This document shows, piece after piece, positions 27,001 through 44,209 of a DNA stretch of 64,000 nucleotides (its first letter is position 1; the number at the start of each line of letters is the position of its first letter). Under the pieces are notes generated by a model. That model searched no databases and was not told the DNA's origin. It saw only the letters and a program-made list of their open reading frames with translations. The position numbers were made by a program, and so were the translations under genes. Location of the stretch: the NCBI RefSeq assembly GCF_022458985.1, contig NC_061783.1, positions 13,399,913 to 13,463,912 on the forward strand. Direction: 5' to 3'. Source of the stretch: Mugil cephalus. Its lineage: Eukaryota; Chordata; Actinopteri; Mugiliformes; Mugilidae.

Positions 27001-30000
27001 GCCCACCTGCAGAAACGCCAGCAGCGGACAGCAATGCTGAAGCTCCAGGTAGGTGGGAATAAAAATAACAAATACAAGATAATGCCAATTTTTCCAAGGA
27101 GATGGAATGTTAGTAGACCTGAGGCTAGGCAATGCCTGACCTGTGATATAGGCCATAGTGACCCATGAAGACACCCACCTGTTAATCACAGAGTTCTCCA
27201 AATTAGGGAAATTAGCTGTAGAGATCACAGCCTGTTCAACTGGTCACCACAATAGTCACAAAATCCATCAGCCTCATTACGAGAAGGGGACACTTTGTAC
27301 CAATGACCAACAATAACCTGAGCAGTAATTCGGGATGCCACAGCACCCAAGTACATAATGTCCCTCCTGTCCTTTTCCTCCCCAGTCCCTCTGCAATAAC
27401 AGTAACTAGGTGGTATCCAACAACACACAGACATGACTTTGGCTTTTAATGAACACACCGGGGTGGCCGCAGGAATGCGTTTCCCGGTCACACCTCTAAT
27501 TATTTAGTCAGCATCACAGGATCAGCCTCCATATCGCACCAGAAAAGGCTTTAAATTAAGGTTTGATTGGCTGAGCGCCATCTAAAAACTTAGCTACGAC
27601 GTGTACTTCCTGGTGGCCGGGCGGCGATGCTGCAAACTCGTGCATGAACAGCCCGTTGACCAATAATCATTGTTTGTCGAGGGTGTCGAATTTGACTTTG
27701 TAGTTTTGTCTTGCCAACGAAGCAGGTGTCGGGTATCCTAGCAGCTGCCACTTATCATTTCCAACCAGGATCCTCGCATGTCTTTTAAGAGTGAACTGAA
27801 ATGTTTGAAAGCCACTGGATGCCGCATATTATGTAGGTTTAAGCCTGGAAACAAAGCAAGAGGCATTTGTTGTCTCTGGGGGAAACATGCTGCCTCTCCC
27901 AGACCTTTATTATCAGGGGAATATGCCGAATTATAAATTCAAGAGAGCACTTCAGAGTGACTACCGGTCTGCACAGCGGTAATCTCTCTGCACACTTCCC
28001 TCTGCATGATTATCTGTACATGGAAGTGCTCCACAGGGGTGTGCATGACACATTGCATTCACTGTTATCACTTCATTTAGTGCTTCATGATGCAAATGAG
28101 TGAGTCCAGCTCCTCATTTGTCAAATGCAAAGTGTATGCAATCTAGGCCATTAGGGAGAAGGGACACAGTAGCAAACCATTGCCATATTAGATGTAATTT
28201 CTTCCCTGATCATTTATTCTGAGCTGTTTCTCGCATAGTTTGACCATAACTTTTAAACTCCTGTCATTACACTAGCTCCTTTTCTTTTTCCCTGTTAAGA
28301 ATACGGTTAAAACTTAGTCACAATATAGGTTGTCATCGGTCCATCCTGTGTCTTTACTTGATCTTGACCTCCTTTGGTGTCCAACCTGACTTGTCCCCGG
28401 TTCAAGCGTGACCCCAGCCCTGTTTGGATGTTCCGCATGCTGTGTGTTCAAAACCCTGCGGCTTCATTAAGGTGCAATCTGAGTCCGCAAAGAAACCAGA
28501 GCACGGCGACACATATAGGGCTTCCACTGACGCCGAACGCTGAGCCTTCATTTCACAGCCAATGGATGGACGGGATCGAGTGTCACATAAGCTGAGTGGA
28601 CAGAGCGGCGCATCCCCTTGTGAGGCGGCTACTGGCCGACTGTAGGATCGGCGTCACAAGTCTCTGAGTGAAGACTGCAAATGGAACAAGTGACTGTTGT
28701 TATTGAGATTTCACACATCAGTATTATTCTGAAGATGTGTACCCTCTCATCTAAAAGGCTTCTTAACCAATCAAAAAAATTGGTAGTCCCAGGCCTGCTA
28801 ACCTCTTGCTGGGTCATTGGGTGTTGCCAAGGTTGTCAAGGAGTTAACCCCTGGTCAACTAGGTCACAAGAGTTTAAAAAAGTCTAGGAACTCATCCACA
28901 CTGGTAAGTATCCATCTTTTAACGGCAATTAGTGGGAACCAATTTGTAGTTCATGAAGTTTCTGATGGGTTTTACCCACAGAGTTCCCTATTTAAACCTC
29001 AACCTCCCACCAGTCTCTTAGGACTGAAGAAGCTACTCGGATAAGCGGTGAAACATCTTCAAAGAAGTTCAGTTCCCTTTTTTTTTAAAATGTCTTTTGG
29101 ATTATCGTGATCTGGATAATTGAGAACCTACACAGACATTTCCATCACACTGAAGTAGCTTTTGGATGAGAGGCGAAAAGGCTTTGCTACCTACAAACCC
29201 TGACCTGGATAACTAGATTGAATGGTGTTATAGGCATTTTTCTTGTTTATGTATTGTGAGCTTGATCAAAACCTTGAATTAATACCCACTTCATATGTGC
29301 AAATACATTTAAAGACAATGTTTACAACCCATACTTACTACCAGGCTCTTTGTGTTCACCGCCGTAGCATGCCCAATGCTGAGGCTCACACGTCATGGAC
29401 ATCATCCACATTATTTGTGCCAAGTGGCTTTGAAGCTCAGAGTGGATGGCGCTGGCTGTTGCCATCTTGGCACAGAATAACTCTTGGCTCTGTCAAAACC
29501 GGGCAAAGAGGTGAAGCCGGAGTGGAACCGAGGCTGGGCAAGTGACACCTGGGCAGACAGCTAACACCCCGGGATGGCACCCATCGGTCTCTTAAAGCAG
29601 GCACTGTCTCAACTCTGCATAACTTTAAGCCTTGCTACTGGAGTTGACCTCGAGTGAATTGATTAAAACTGATTGATTGGGGTGACAGTGCATTATGTCT
29701 GTTGAATGTTTTAAATATAATTTTAGTTTTGGAAAGTGAACACAAACTAGATCAGTAGAGAGCCAACACACAGGGACACATGTATGCATCGAAAATCCGT
29801 GGTTTGTTGCGTTTTCCTAACCCCGTCGACCACCAGGTGAATACAACCTCCTGAGACCCTGCGTCCTCATATGGGGACGTTAAGTTTCAGGTTTGTGGCA
29901 TTCATTATTACACAGGGGAAGATGTTACAATCCCTTGTGCCAAGGCCCACATAATGCCGTACCCCAGTAGCGTGTGAGTGGGAAATACCAGCATTTCAAC

Positions 30001-30552
30001 CACCTTAACAGTAGGTGGGCCCTTGGTAAAAAGCAGCTTTTTCAGTTTCATTTATCTTTTATCCTCATAACTAGATGCTAGTTGCTGTAAAAACATGAAA
30101 GGATTCAGTGGATTCATTCTTCCACAATCATGTAACAAAAGTGGACAAGGCACAAAACCTCATCACATTTTACAGCTGATTTATTGTTATATACAGTAAA
30201 ATAATCCTCATGCCCACATGTGAGGACATAATGTTTTCCAACTTCCTGTCCAAAGGTGATGCTTAGTTTTTATACTTCTTGGGTCCCATTAATCCCAAAT
30301 ACCCGATGCAATAAAAACAAACAAAAGCTCTGGTCTTATGACGTTAAACGTGATCATTGTTCAAATCCACAATTTTTCTTGTCTCTCTCTCTAAACAGCA
30401 AATGAAGAGGCCACAGCGGCTGACACAGAGCCCAAAACAGAGGAGGCACCAGGTGAGCGGCGTCGATGTAGTTTCCTCATCATGTCACGCAATCCACAAA
30501 CAAATATCCTAACACGATTTCCCTCTTTGTGCTTCCAGCCCCCAGCGAGTGA
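24032..30552 (+). CDS. erich5: Glutamate-rich protein 5-like, short acylated Ala/Glu-rich protein
   Basis: Four coding exons: 24032-24122, 26815-27048, 30399-30452 and 30539-30552, all joined at the same phase, encode 130 residues. The protein starts MGCSTSSQTS. Gly2 with Ser at the sixth position fits N-myristoylation, and Cys3 could be palmitoylated, so membrane anchoring is likely. The rest is low-complexity and acidic (Ala, Pro, Glu and Asp), resembling BASP1-type proteins. The MGCSSS-like start and position between RPL30 and RIDA match human ERICH5 (C8orf47). The fish product is about a third of the human length. No enzymatic domain is seen and the molecular role of the family is unknown. 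Exon 4 adds only four codons before the TGA. Identity rests on the N terminus and synteny because the rest is compositionally biased. Confidence 0.85.
29020..29216 (+). repeat. Dispersed teleost repeat in erich5 intron 2
   Basis: Contains ACTGAAGAAGCTACTCGGAT, GGTGAAACATCTTCAAAGAA and the GATCTGGATAATTGAGAACC / CTACACAGACA block, which recur together in many fish genomes. A second small piece of the same block (CTGGATGACTGTGAATCTAC) lies at about 24433-24461 in intron 1. The element class is not certain. Confidence 0.55.
29380..29690 (+). repeat. Probable dispersed repeat in erich5 intron 2
   Basis: The block with GGATGGCACCCATCGGTCTC and GCATAACTTTAAGCCTTGCT looks like a repeated genomic segment I associate with fish DNA, but only one copy is in this window, so the call rests on recollection. 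Confidence 0.3.
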
Positions 30553-31085
30553 GGTGCAACATGAACGACTTTGTCTGTCTGCATGAGTAAATGTATGTAT
30601 GTGTGTGTGTATGGGAGACATCACCTTGTTGCCAAGATGCAGACCCTGTGATGACCATTTTGAGTCAGGGTCCTCAGTCACCGCTGTGCCTATTTCCTTC
30701 TTGATGGCTTTAACTGTACATAGACAGAGATCTATAGTGCTTCACGATCATCTGAATCAACTGAAATTTCTATTTATTATTTGTGTAGAAATTTATAATA
30801 GCATGACACATAACTTGAACCTAAGACTTCACTCTTTTCTACCAAACTGTAATTCTATGAAAGCCAAAGTACCTTTGACTTGTGCAATTCTATTGTTTTT
30901 GGGATGGGGGAGAGTAGCTGGCTTTGATTTTAGGATCATGTCTGGAATGAAACTGCTCCAGTAAAAGTGTATTTAGCACTTTCCACCTGATAGATGAGCA
31001 TGTGTGAGACTGGAATAAACCTGGAATCTGTAACATAAGCCATGACCTGTCAGAAAAATAAATAAAACGGCCGCCTGAAAAATCT
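30553..31085 (+). other. erich5: erich5 3' untranslated region
   Basis: Runs from the stop to overlapping AATAAA signals at 31057-31066. The rida 3' UTR approaches from the other strand about 80 bp further on. Confidence 0.65.
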
Positions 31086-31164
31086 AACACCACATGTCTT
31101 GTCTTTTATAAGTTAACGTACAATTGATGCAAATGTGGTAATTTAAGGATAAATGACCACTTTG

Positions 31165-31416
31165 AGGTTTTACTACATTTTTATTGCATATGTGTCAGTT
31201 TATGTGAAAAAACAAACAAACAAACAAACAGAAAATGAGTAACTTTTTATGCTTTAGTTCATGTACAGTTTGCCAGATTTCCAAGCAGAGATTTATTGTG
31301 AAAGGCAAATCTAAAGGTTTGAAAATGGTCCATCTGCAACAAAAGTCAGGAGATAACGGTTTGGATGGTTTAACGAGACGGTTTGGCTACAACTTGTTTC
31401 CGATGTGGCCGGATAG
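31165..31416 (-). other. rida: rida 3' untranslated region
   Basis: Follows the TGA at 31419-31417. The first AATAAA on the minus strand is at 31185-31180, giving a 3' UTR of about 250 nt that ends close to the convergent erich5 transcript. Confidence 0.6.
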
Positions 31417-34400
31417 TCAGGAGTCAGAGAGAGGACCGAGAACAGCGACGGCCTCAATCTCCACCAGTCCACCCTGAAAAAGAAGTGGGCAGAGAGACAT
31501 TGAGGACACAGGGACAGAAGAAACGTAGGTACGAAGATATTACAAGACATGATCGAGTCATGATTCCATCACTCATGAGTAGGAGTCTTACACGTTTTCA
31601 GGCCTAGGATCCCCAAACTGATGGCGAGATTAAGTAGGGGCCCCCTACCTACTATATGTGTTCTATATTAAACGTGGTGCTAGTGCTATTTATAAATATA
31701 CATTATTATTATCATTTTGCATTCATTATTAAGTTAATCAAATAATAAACAGGTCCGTTGGTTGCCACCCCCCTGCAGGACCTCTATGGTCCTCCTAGGG
31801 GTTGCGGACCCCCTGTTGAAGACCTATGCTTGAGAGTATGTTACATTTGTATTAATTTCCTAGAGATTTGGACTAAACGAAACCATTATGTGCCATTCGC
31901 ACACTGCTAACACTCACCCTAACCTTTAGTGAAGTGGGGTTGTTTGAGTCAATGTGGGCTGAACGCTGCACTTTGGAGAACTAGAGACAAGAGCTCCACT
32001 GTACACAGTGGAAAGGCTCAGCAGCTATTTAAGCCACTTACACTAGCCCCTCCTTAAACAGTCAATTTCTACTTCACTTCATATTCAAAAAATTATAAAT
32101 GCTTTACCTTAGTGTCTGACAGGCTTTTTCCCACAGGGCAGTGAAGCCACTATATTCCTCTCCTCAGAGCCACCAGACTCCCTTTATAAAAGCTTTACTT
32201 TATCTCACAGAACCTGGGGGTTGCAGGTCTATCACTGCATGACTTGGGTGTTTTATTGAGCTAACTTAGATCCAAACTTAAGCGTTAACACACCAAAGTC
32301 AAACAATGACACAGACAAATGAACCGATCTAGGCGGCGGTGGACCGGCAACCCTAGTGATCTGTGAGATAATAATCTAATTTTTGTCTTTGGAGTCTGGT
32401 GAGCATAGATCGATATAATGGCTTCAGTTCCCTGTTAGAAAAATCTGTCTGACACCAACTTAAAATGCTGATAATATTCTGTAGGAATAACAACAAGTTT
32501 ACATCAATTCATGACTTAACTGAAGCCAAACTATTCATCTAACTCTGATCTAAAAATAATGTTTAAACCACAGCGACTTGCCATCTGTTGTGGTATTTAA
32601 GCATTGAAAGGTTCACCGAAACTATTTTACACCAAAACCAGCAGTGACAACGGCCACGTATTGTTGTCTGAAAACACTCGCCACGGATGAATGAGCATGC
32701 ACCTAGCTACAAATATTTTCCATCAGCCCCTGGGTATCGATGCGCACACAGTAAATCAGATGTGCTGGTTGTACTTACTCTGGGCAGAGCGGCAACTTGA
32801 TAGGCGGCTCTTGCAGGGAAATTTTTACTGAAAACTGCAGAAAGTAAAAACAAAAAGATAATTTTCATTACATTTGCATTGTCAAAGAAGCGTATTGGCA
32901 AGCTGTAGTTAAATCTCTTCATCCATCTATGGACACTTCTGTTTGAATGGAATATTTGACTTTCTAATAATACAAATAAAAAGAAAATGACTAAATGTGA
33001 CCAAATGAGCAAATATATAACGCATTTATTAAGGCTAAGTGATAAAAACAGTGAGCAGATAGCAGCAGAGGCCGGAAACCTGTATTATTATGCCTTATTA
33101 GAAAATGTATTAACGTTATACTGTCAAAAAGCAAATTGAGCTTTTATTGCCACAATATAAACAGGTAATAATTGATTTAAAATACACTATAATGGAACTT
33201 TAGGGAGACATTATTGAGGGTTTATTAAACTAAAGCCTGTTTTATCTTTAAATTTATTATGTCTGCATTTTACTACATAGTCTCACTTCTTTTGTAGTGT
33301 AATGTATTAAATATTTATTTATTGATAAGTACTTAATGGTGCGGTTAAAATAAAGTTCTTCAGTGATGAGGTTTGAAGTTCCTGCATCTGCAGTGGATAA
33401 ACTCTAGATAAACTCTCCTTATTTTTCAAAGGTTTTCACCAGACAGAATGGAAAAATGTACTTTTTACCTGTGATTTACTCAAATCTACACCACATTGCA
33501 TCACACTGAACACATGTCCTCCCCTTCTCCTTGTCAGGGTCAGGGAAAGTTCCCTGCCTGCGGTTTAGGGTTGAGTGGAGCAGACGTGAGGGAGCTGGGA
33601 GTCGAGGCTTACGAGCGCCCGAGTCAACGCCCGCTGCTGCAGGTTGGGTTTCACCTGCGTGCCTGCACAGCGGTGTCTCTTTACAACTCGCTGGACTCCG
33701 CAGATTCCATTACACCCAGGTGTTGTGATCCAGGAGGAAATGCCCGGTCGAGGGAGCGAGGAGGGTGGTGCATCCGCACAACAGAGGAGGAGCTGAGTGA
33801 GCCTCGCTTTCAGGTGACGGCTAAACCCGGAGGCGCTCATTTTCTGAGGGATGTCAGTGAAATATGAGGCTCTGCTTCTCCTCGCGGCCTCACAGGTCTG
33901 GAGAGCTCTATTAAAACCCTTTAATATATGTGGTGCTGGATATTTATGTATTATCTGTCTTCCATCCATGTCTTAATTGTGTGAACATTGGTCATATTAA
34001 TTAAATGTGAGCATAATAGGATTTTTTTTATTTTAATTGATGTAATTCAATCTAATTGTTATATCACAAAAAACGAATTAAACCAATGCATGCTTTGTTT
34101 TTTTTTTCACTAAGTGCCTTGCTCAAGGATACTTCAGCTGGCTACACAACTGATACCATGGGAGACACAATTATGAACCCTGTCACTCAGCTAAAATCTA
34201 AAAGGCTGGATCACAACAACAACAGTTGTTTGTGTGGAGGCCACTGACATGACTGCAGCTCTGGCAGCCTCGGGTTAAAGCTGCCCCCGTGTGGCTGCTT
34301 CGTATATTTAAAATATGAGAGGAGCGGCTACATTTTATCAGAACAAGTTGAGGCCAAATTAATGTCTGTTATATTCCTTTACAGCATGGGATAAAGGCTG

Positions 34401-36283
34401 TGTAGTGTTAGTTCACTATCCTGATCTTTACTGTACATGTAAAGCCAGCTGTGATAATTTTTCAAAGCTGGCCACAAATGTTAAGGTTTCATTCCTAATT
34501 TCCTCTCTCAGACAGGAGCAAATTGTGCGTGTGTTGGGGACTACTTTCAGGGGCGGATTAATTCTCGTTTTGGTAAAAGACTTCTAAGGCTCATATTTGA
34601 CAGCACAGTATGTTGCTGATAGTGAGTCAGGCCTCCTGCTGATTGGTGTTTTAATGTGACACCGATTAATGTCCATACCACCATAAACAATAAAGTATCG
34701 ACTCACACGTCTTGTAGACCTCGTTGACGCTGTTGAAGTCGTTTATATCTGCCAGCAGCACAGTCGTCTTCACCACTGAAACGAAAAGGCAATTTGTTGA
34801 GAGTAAGAGAGTTTGTGTTCAATGTTAAAAAAAGAACGTGTGAAAAGTACGAGAAGAAGCGGAGTAAAGGAAATGTGTGATAGCAGAAGTGAGATCTCAC
34901 CGTTGCTATAGTCACAACCAGCAGATTTAAGGATCTCCCCCATGTTGATAAGAGCCTGAGAGAGATTAAACATGTAATCATTTATTTATTTATGTGGATG
35001 AGGCCTTAATTCATTTTTATTATATGTATATATATATATTTTTTAAATGCTTATGGTTACCTTCAGTCATCTCTGAAAATTTTAGATTTCGTTTTAAGTG
35101 ATCATTATAGTAACACACAATGGTACTTAAATAACTCCAGACAATTAAAATAAAAAATTAAAGGATACCTGTCTTCTTATTAAAATATAAACAGATGTTA
35201 AAATAGGAATTAAATTTCTGAGCCAGCACATGGCACTAAACTTTTCCTCACACTTATATGTTGTATGCGAGTTATTTCTCTGGGAATCATTGAACAAAAC
35301 GGACTCAAATGTGGTCAGCTGTCACCTGTTTGGCTTGGGCCTGCACTCCTCCATCTACCAGCTTCCCGGAGGCCACGTCCAGCCCCAGCTGACCAGAGAT
35401 GTACATGGTTCGGTCCACAACCACCGCCTGGCTGAGGACGACACACAGGACACACATATACGCTACTTAGACCTGGAAACTTCCACCAACTGCATGACAG
35501 CAACAGATTTAGTCCTTACATGGCAGTACTAGAGTGAAGAATCCTGTTTGATACTTTCTCACACTGTTTCCAGCACCTTTCATTATTATCTGTCCGTCAG
35601 TGGTTAGACACTCGTGGCCACATAAAAAGTGAATAATGATATTTAATGTCTACAAAAATCTGACACAAACTAGAGAAGAGTCCATTCAAACACAAACCCC
35701 TCCTGCTGACAGCCAATTGGCCAGAGCAGGAACACCCCTCAGTTTGTCTGCAGACTAAACTAAACAACAAAATAGCTTTGTGACAAGTTATTTCATATTA
35801 AATATCACTTCTTCTTCTTTTTTTGTTAATGTAAAGATATTATAAATCAAAATTTTGATATTTTTTTAATAAGGCTCCTTGAAGTCCAATCATTACATTT
35901 TCAACGACATATTTATTATATTCTTACCTGTATATTCCCTGTCTGACAGGAGCTTTTGGTGTGTAAGTGATTTGTCGACGGATAGTTGCCATAGTTGTCA
36001 AATCCTGATGCTCCCTGTCTGCCTGTCCGTTTTACAGATTTCTGCTCTGCTCCGTTAAACTTTGGCACTTTCTTTTTTTTTTTTTTTTACGGGGTAGAGT
36101 CAAGCAGGTGAGTTCATTGAACACTAAGTCACGCCCCTGAGCAAATACGATTTGATTCACGCAAACATTTTAGCTCCTGCAGCCCACGTGTTGCTGTGTG
36201 TTGGTATATTTGTCGTACCTGTATGGGCCGATGGCAGCAGGGGCTGCTGTGGTGTTAACGATCCTCCTACCGAGGGCAGACAT
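31417..36283 (-). CDS. rida: Reactive imine/enamine deaminase RIDA (UK114/HRSP12), canonical first exon
   Basis: Six coding exons on the minus strand: 36283-36219, 35431-35326, 34955-34901, 34775-34707, 32834-32779 and 31473-31417. They encode 135 residues (human 137). The enzyme hydrolyses reactive 2-aminoacrylate-type enamines and imines to 2-oxo acids. Family signatures are present: AIGPYSQAVVVDRTMYISGQ near the N terminus, KTTVLLADINDF, and NFPARAAYQVAALPR carrying the carboxylate-binding arginine (Arg107 here), then VEIEAVAVLGPLSDS at the end. Exon phases all agree. A second candidate first exon lies in intron 1 (entered separately). The gene is convergent with erich5 and lies just downstream of the stk3 polyadenylation signal on the same strand. 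Confidence 0.96.
31603..31830 (+). repeat. Dispersed repeat, copy 1 of 2 (rida intron 5)
   Basis: Shares ATCCCCAAACTGATGGCGAG-type ends, the CCCCCTACCTACTATATGTG core and a GGACCCCCTGTTGAAGA end with a second copy at 60788-61080. No coding capacity. The CCCC/GGGG ends suggest a non-autonomous DNA transposon, possibly hAT-related, but target duplications are not clear. Confidence 0.7.
33485..33870. other. CpG-rich segment inside rida intron 5
   Basis: This block is clearly more GC- and CpG-rich than the surrounding intron and is open on both strands (33496-33867 plus, 33969-33565 minus). Neither translation shows a domain. A pyrimidine stretch ending in CAG precedes it, so it could contain an unknown exon or regulatory island, or be a repeat. 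Confidence 0.3.
34108..34195 (+). repeat. Short dispersed repeat fragment in rida intron 4
   Basis: CTAAGTGCCTTGCTCAAGGA and the following bases match a repeat found very often in fish introns (usually GTGCCTTGCTCAAGGGCAC). It is a short 3' fragment only. Confidence 0.45.
35928..35992 (-). CDS. rida: Alternative first coding exon of rida (exon 1B)
   Basis: Within intron 1, the minus strand holds an ATG at 35992 followed by 21 codons plus 2 nt, ending at a good donor (CAG|GTAAGA) after 35928. This is the same length (65 nt) and phase as canonical exon 1 (36283-36219), so it can join exon 2 in frame. The peptide starts MATIRRQITYTPKAP and ends GIY, with the last serine completed by exon 2. It matches the canonical 22 residues at 9 places without gaps. 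It keeps the KAP and YSQ landmarks of the family but replaces AIGPY with RQGIY. Best read as an ancient duplicate used as an alternative promoter/first exon. It could be silent, but no stop or broken splice site is seen. Confidence 0.75.
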
Positions 36284-36509
36284 GTTTCCCTGATTTCAGG
36301 TGCGCTGGTAATAAATGAATGAAGAGGTTGTGCAACAAGTTGTGGAATATCGGGAACAGTTGCACTCGTAAAAGTTACCGTAATGTATAGTCAACAAGAG
36401 CCGCACGTAATTTTGGAGTGAGGAAATGTCGCGGAAAAGCGAGCTAATTGCGCTCGTATTGGAGGAATTACGGTACAACAGGTGTAAAATAAAATCCAGG
36501 CCACTGCAC
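36284..36509 (-). promoter_or_regulatory. rida: rida promoter region, squeezed behind stk3
   Basis: Only about 230-250 bp separate the rida start codon from the stk3 polyadenylation signal on the same strand. No TATA box stands out, and no coding region is supported. Confidence 0.4.
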
Positions 36510-38967
36510 TCCGGGTTAACTATACTTTTATTATTTCTTGCACGGTTTCAAACTTTTTAAAGTATTCCAAACAAAACATAATAAATTAAGTGGTTCAAAC
36601 ATAAATGCTTACATTCCACTCTACACCCTTAAGTCATTATATGGAAAGAACAATAAAGACGGAGAGAATCATAGAGATATAGCAAAACGTGATTTCAGAG
36701 AACTGTACATGATATGGCCGATTATGAACCATTTCAAATTTTAAAACAGGACTTTCGTTTTGTTAATTGTACAGAGAAATTGATTTTATTCGAAGCATAA
36801 TTAAAAATAAAGCATCTTCTGTATTAACAGTACTCTTTCCTGTGCAGTTACTACAAGAGCATTCCACTACATAGCAAACGTAATGATAAACATGCATAGT
36901 CTAAACACAGAGAAATCACATTTCTTTGACCTGGAGTGGAAACAGTAACAGCCAGAATTAGCCATCTTATTTAAATCACAAAAAGAAAAAGAACACGCTT
37001 TAATAAATAAAAGTTTGAATGCTTGTGTGTAGTAAGTTGCCAATGATCTGCAGTTTTAATTCAGTTGCAGGTGATCACGTTAAAAAAGGTTCCTCCTTCA
37101 AGTAGAAAAATAGACCAAGACAGAAGAAAACAAACAAACAGATATAATGATTTACAATCTGGTGGTTACTACTGATTGAAATTTGGATTCATGTCCGCTA
37201 AGTTTGGCCCCGAGATGTGACAGTGAGACACTTCATATGCATCAATAGCCAAACATTGTAACAGCAACCTGCAGACATATTGTACGTACATTTAATTCAA
37301 TTCATTCAAAGGGTCACGATTAGCACGAAATAAACTGCTGATGGGAACAGAAAACAGCTTGTATTATGAAGTGACATGTTTATATATTACTGGTAGGAAA
37401 AATGTTTGACAGTGGAGAAAAATGTGATTATAGGAATAAAATTTTGATTATGTTGGTTCTTATGTGCTGTATGTGAGACATTTTACAGTTCAACAGGAAA
37501 CGTGCCAGCTCTCCCTGATGAGGAAAACTGTGTGATACTTGACAATTGCTGCAAGGTTATCTTTAGCATTTGTGTATGAATATGTACCGCGCCCTCCGCA
37601 GTTAAAGTGACTTTAACAAGATATAAGACTTGGGTCGTTTTCAGATTAAAAAAAAAAAACAATGCAGAGAGTACATCTTCATTCATTGCTGGCATCTCAC
37701 TCTAAATGTCGGCACGTCACTTTCATGACTGCGAAAAAAAAAGAAAACTTGATGTGATAACAAAAAAGAAAACGATCTTACGTGCGGCTCTGTTTTTACC
37801 TGTATGAGTCAGTAATGATACTTCCACTCAGCTACTCCACTGAGTCCTGTTTTAATGTGGTCCTCTGCTTTCTGTTAAGAACAGCATCACACTTGGCTCA
37901 AATGTTCTTTAAAGTCTCTTAAAACTGAAGTCAGTTGGAGAAAATTGAGAACTTCTACATAAATCTGCAAGTTTATTTTAAAAAATCAAAGTCAGTATTT
38001 AGGAATGCTTGTACTTTTTCCCCTCCTAATTAGGAACACATTTCTGTGCCGTCTCTTCTATTAAATCAAAAACAGTGTTTCAATCTGTTGAGTGAGGGCT
38101 CTGTTGTTAGAGACCGGACTGGAGCTGGGTCAGAGTGTTAACATGAGGCACTAAGATGCATCGCGCCCGTCACTATAGACAGTGGATGTATAACTAAGCC
38201 CAAAACATAATACCCTGAAAACAAGTTAAATAAGAGAGATCATTTTCTGGTCCACAAACGGGTTGAAAACATGCGTGATCCGTTCTTCGCCATCCACACG
38301 ATTTCCTGCTTGTGCTGACAAACATTTGCAGCTTTCACTGGTTCACTTCCGTCTCGTCTCCAAGCGAGACGACGGATTCAACCATCCAATTACTTGGTTG
38401 TTTTTATTACATTGCTTATTTTGAAAACCAGGTTTCAAATATTTTTTAAGGCATTCTCCACTTCATCATCAACATCATCATCAACATCATCTTGATTGTC
38501 TTTGGTCATGGATGAACCTCCACAGCTTTTGTTGCAGGTATTTTCAAACTAGGCTCTGTATTATATTTACACTGAAAGTAAAAATTCTGAGAGGGTAAAA
38601 AAAGAAGACCACGTCACTGACCCCACTCCTCATGCTGCTGCTACTGCCGAAGGGTTGTTTATGTGCTGATGTGGATTTCCCGAGGGTTCTTTGCATAACG
38701 TGACAGCAATTTCATGGAGAAAACAGGAAGCTATTTTAGTGATGTATACTGGCCTCGGTTTGTTGGCTTGGCCGGCGCCCTGAGCGTCGTTCGTGTTGAA
38801 AGCAACAGCATCTAACTTCATTCAGAGGCCAGTTCGCAGTCAGTCAGAACCGTGGAGGGCGTCCGATGAGAGGAATTAGGTCATCTTAGTTACCCAGAGT
38901 CACTGGGGTATGAGCTTTGTGGTAATGGTTACAGTTGGGAAAGGAAGGAGGAGGAGAGGAGGAGCGC
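36510..38967 (-). other. stk3: stk3 3' untranslated region
   Basis: About 2.45 kb of AT-rich non-coding sequence downstream of the stk3 stop, ending near AATAAA on the minus strand (36532-36527). It includes a small ATCATCAAC tandem run around 38463-38492. No other gene is supported. Confidence 0.6.
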
Positions 38968-44117
<5,150 letters not shown>

Positions 44118-44209
44118 AGAAGAGGACAGCACCAGTTTTGCTTATTATTGTTGTTTTCTATTTTTGTAGTGTATGACCATGTAAATAAATACAGCTCAAG
44201 GACTGGCTT

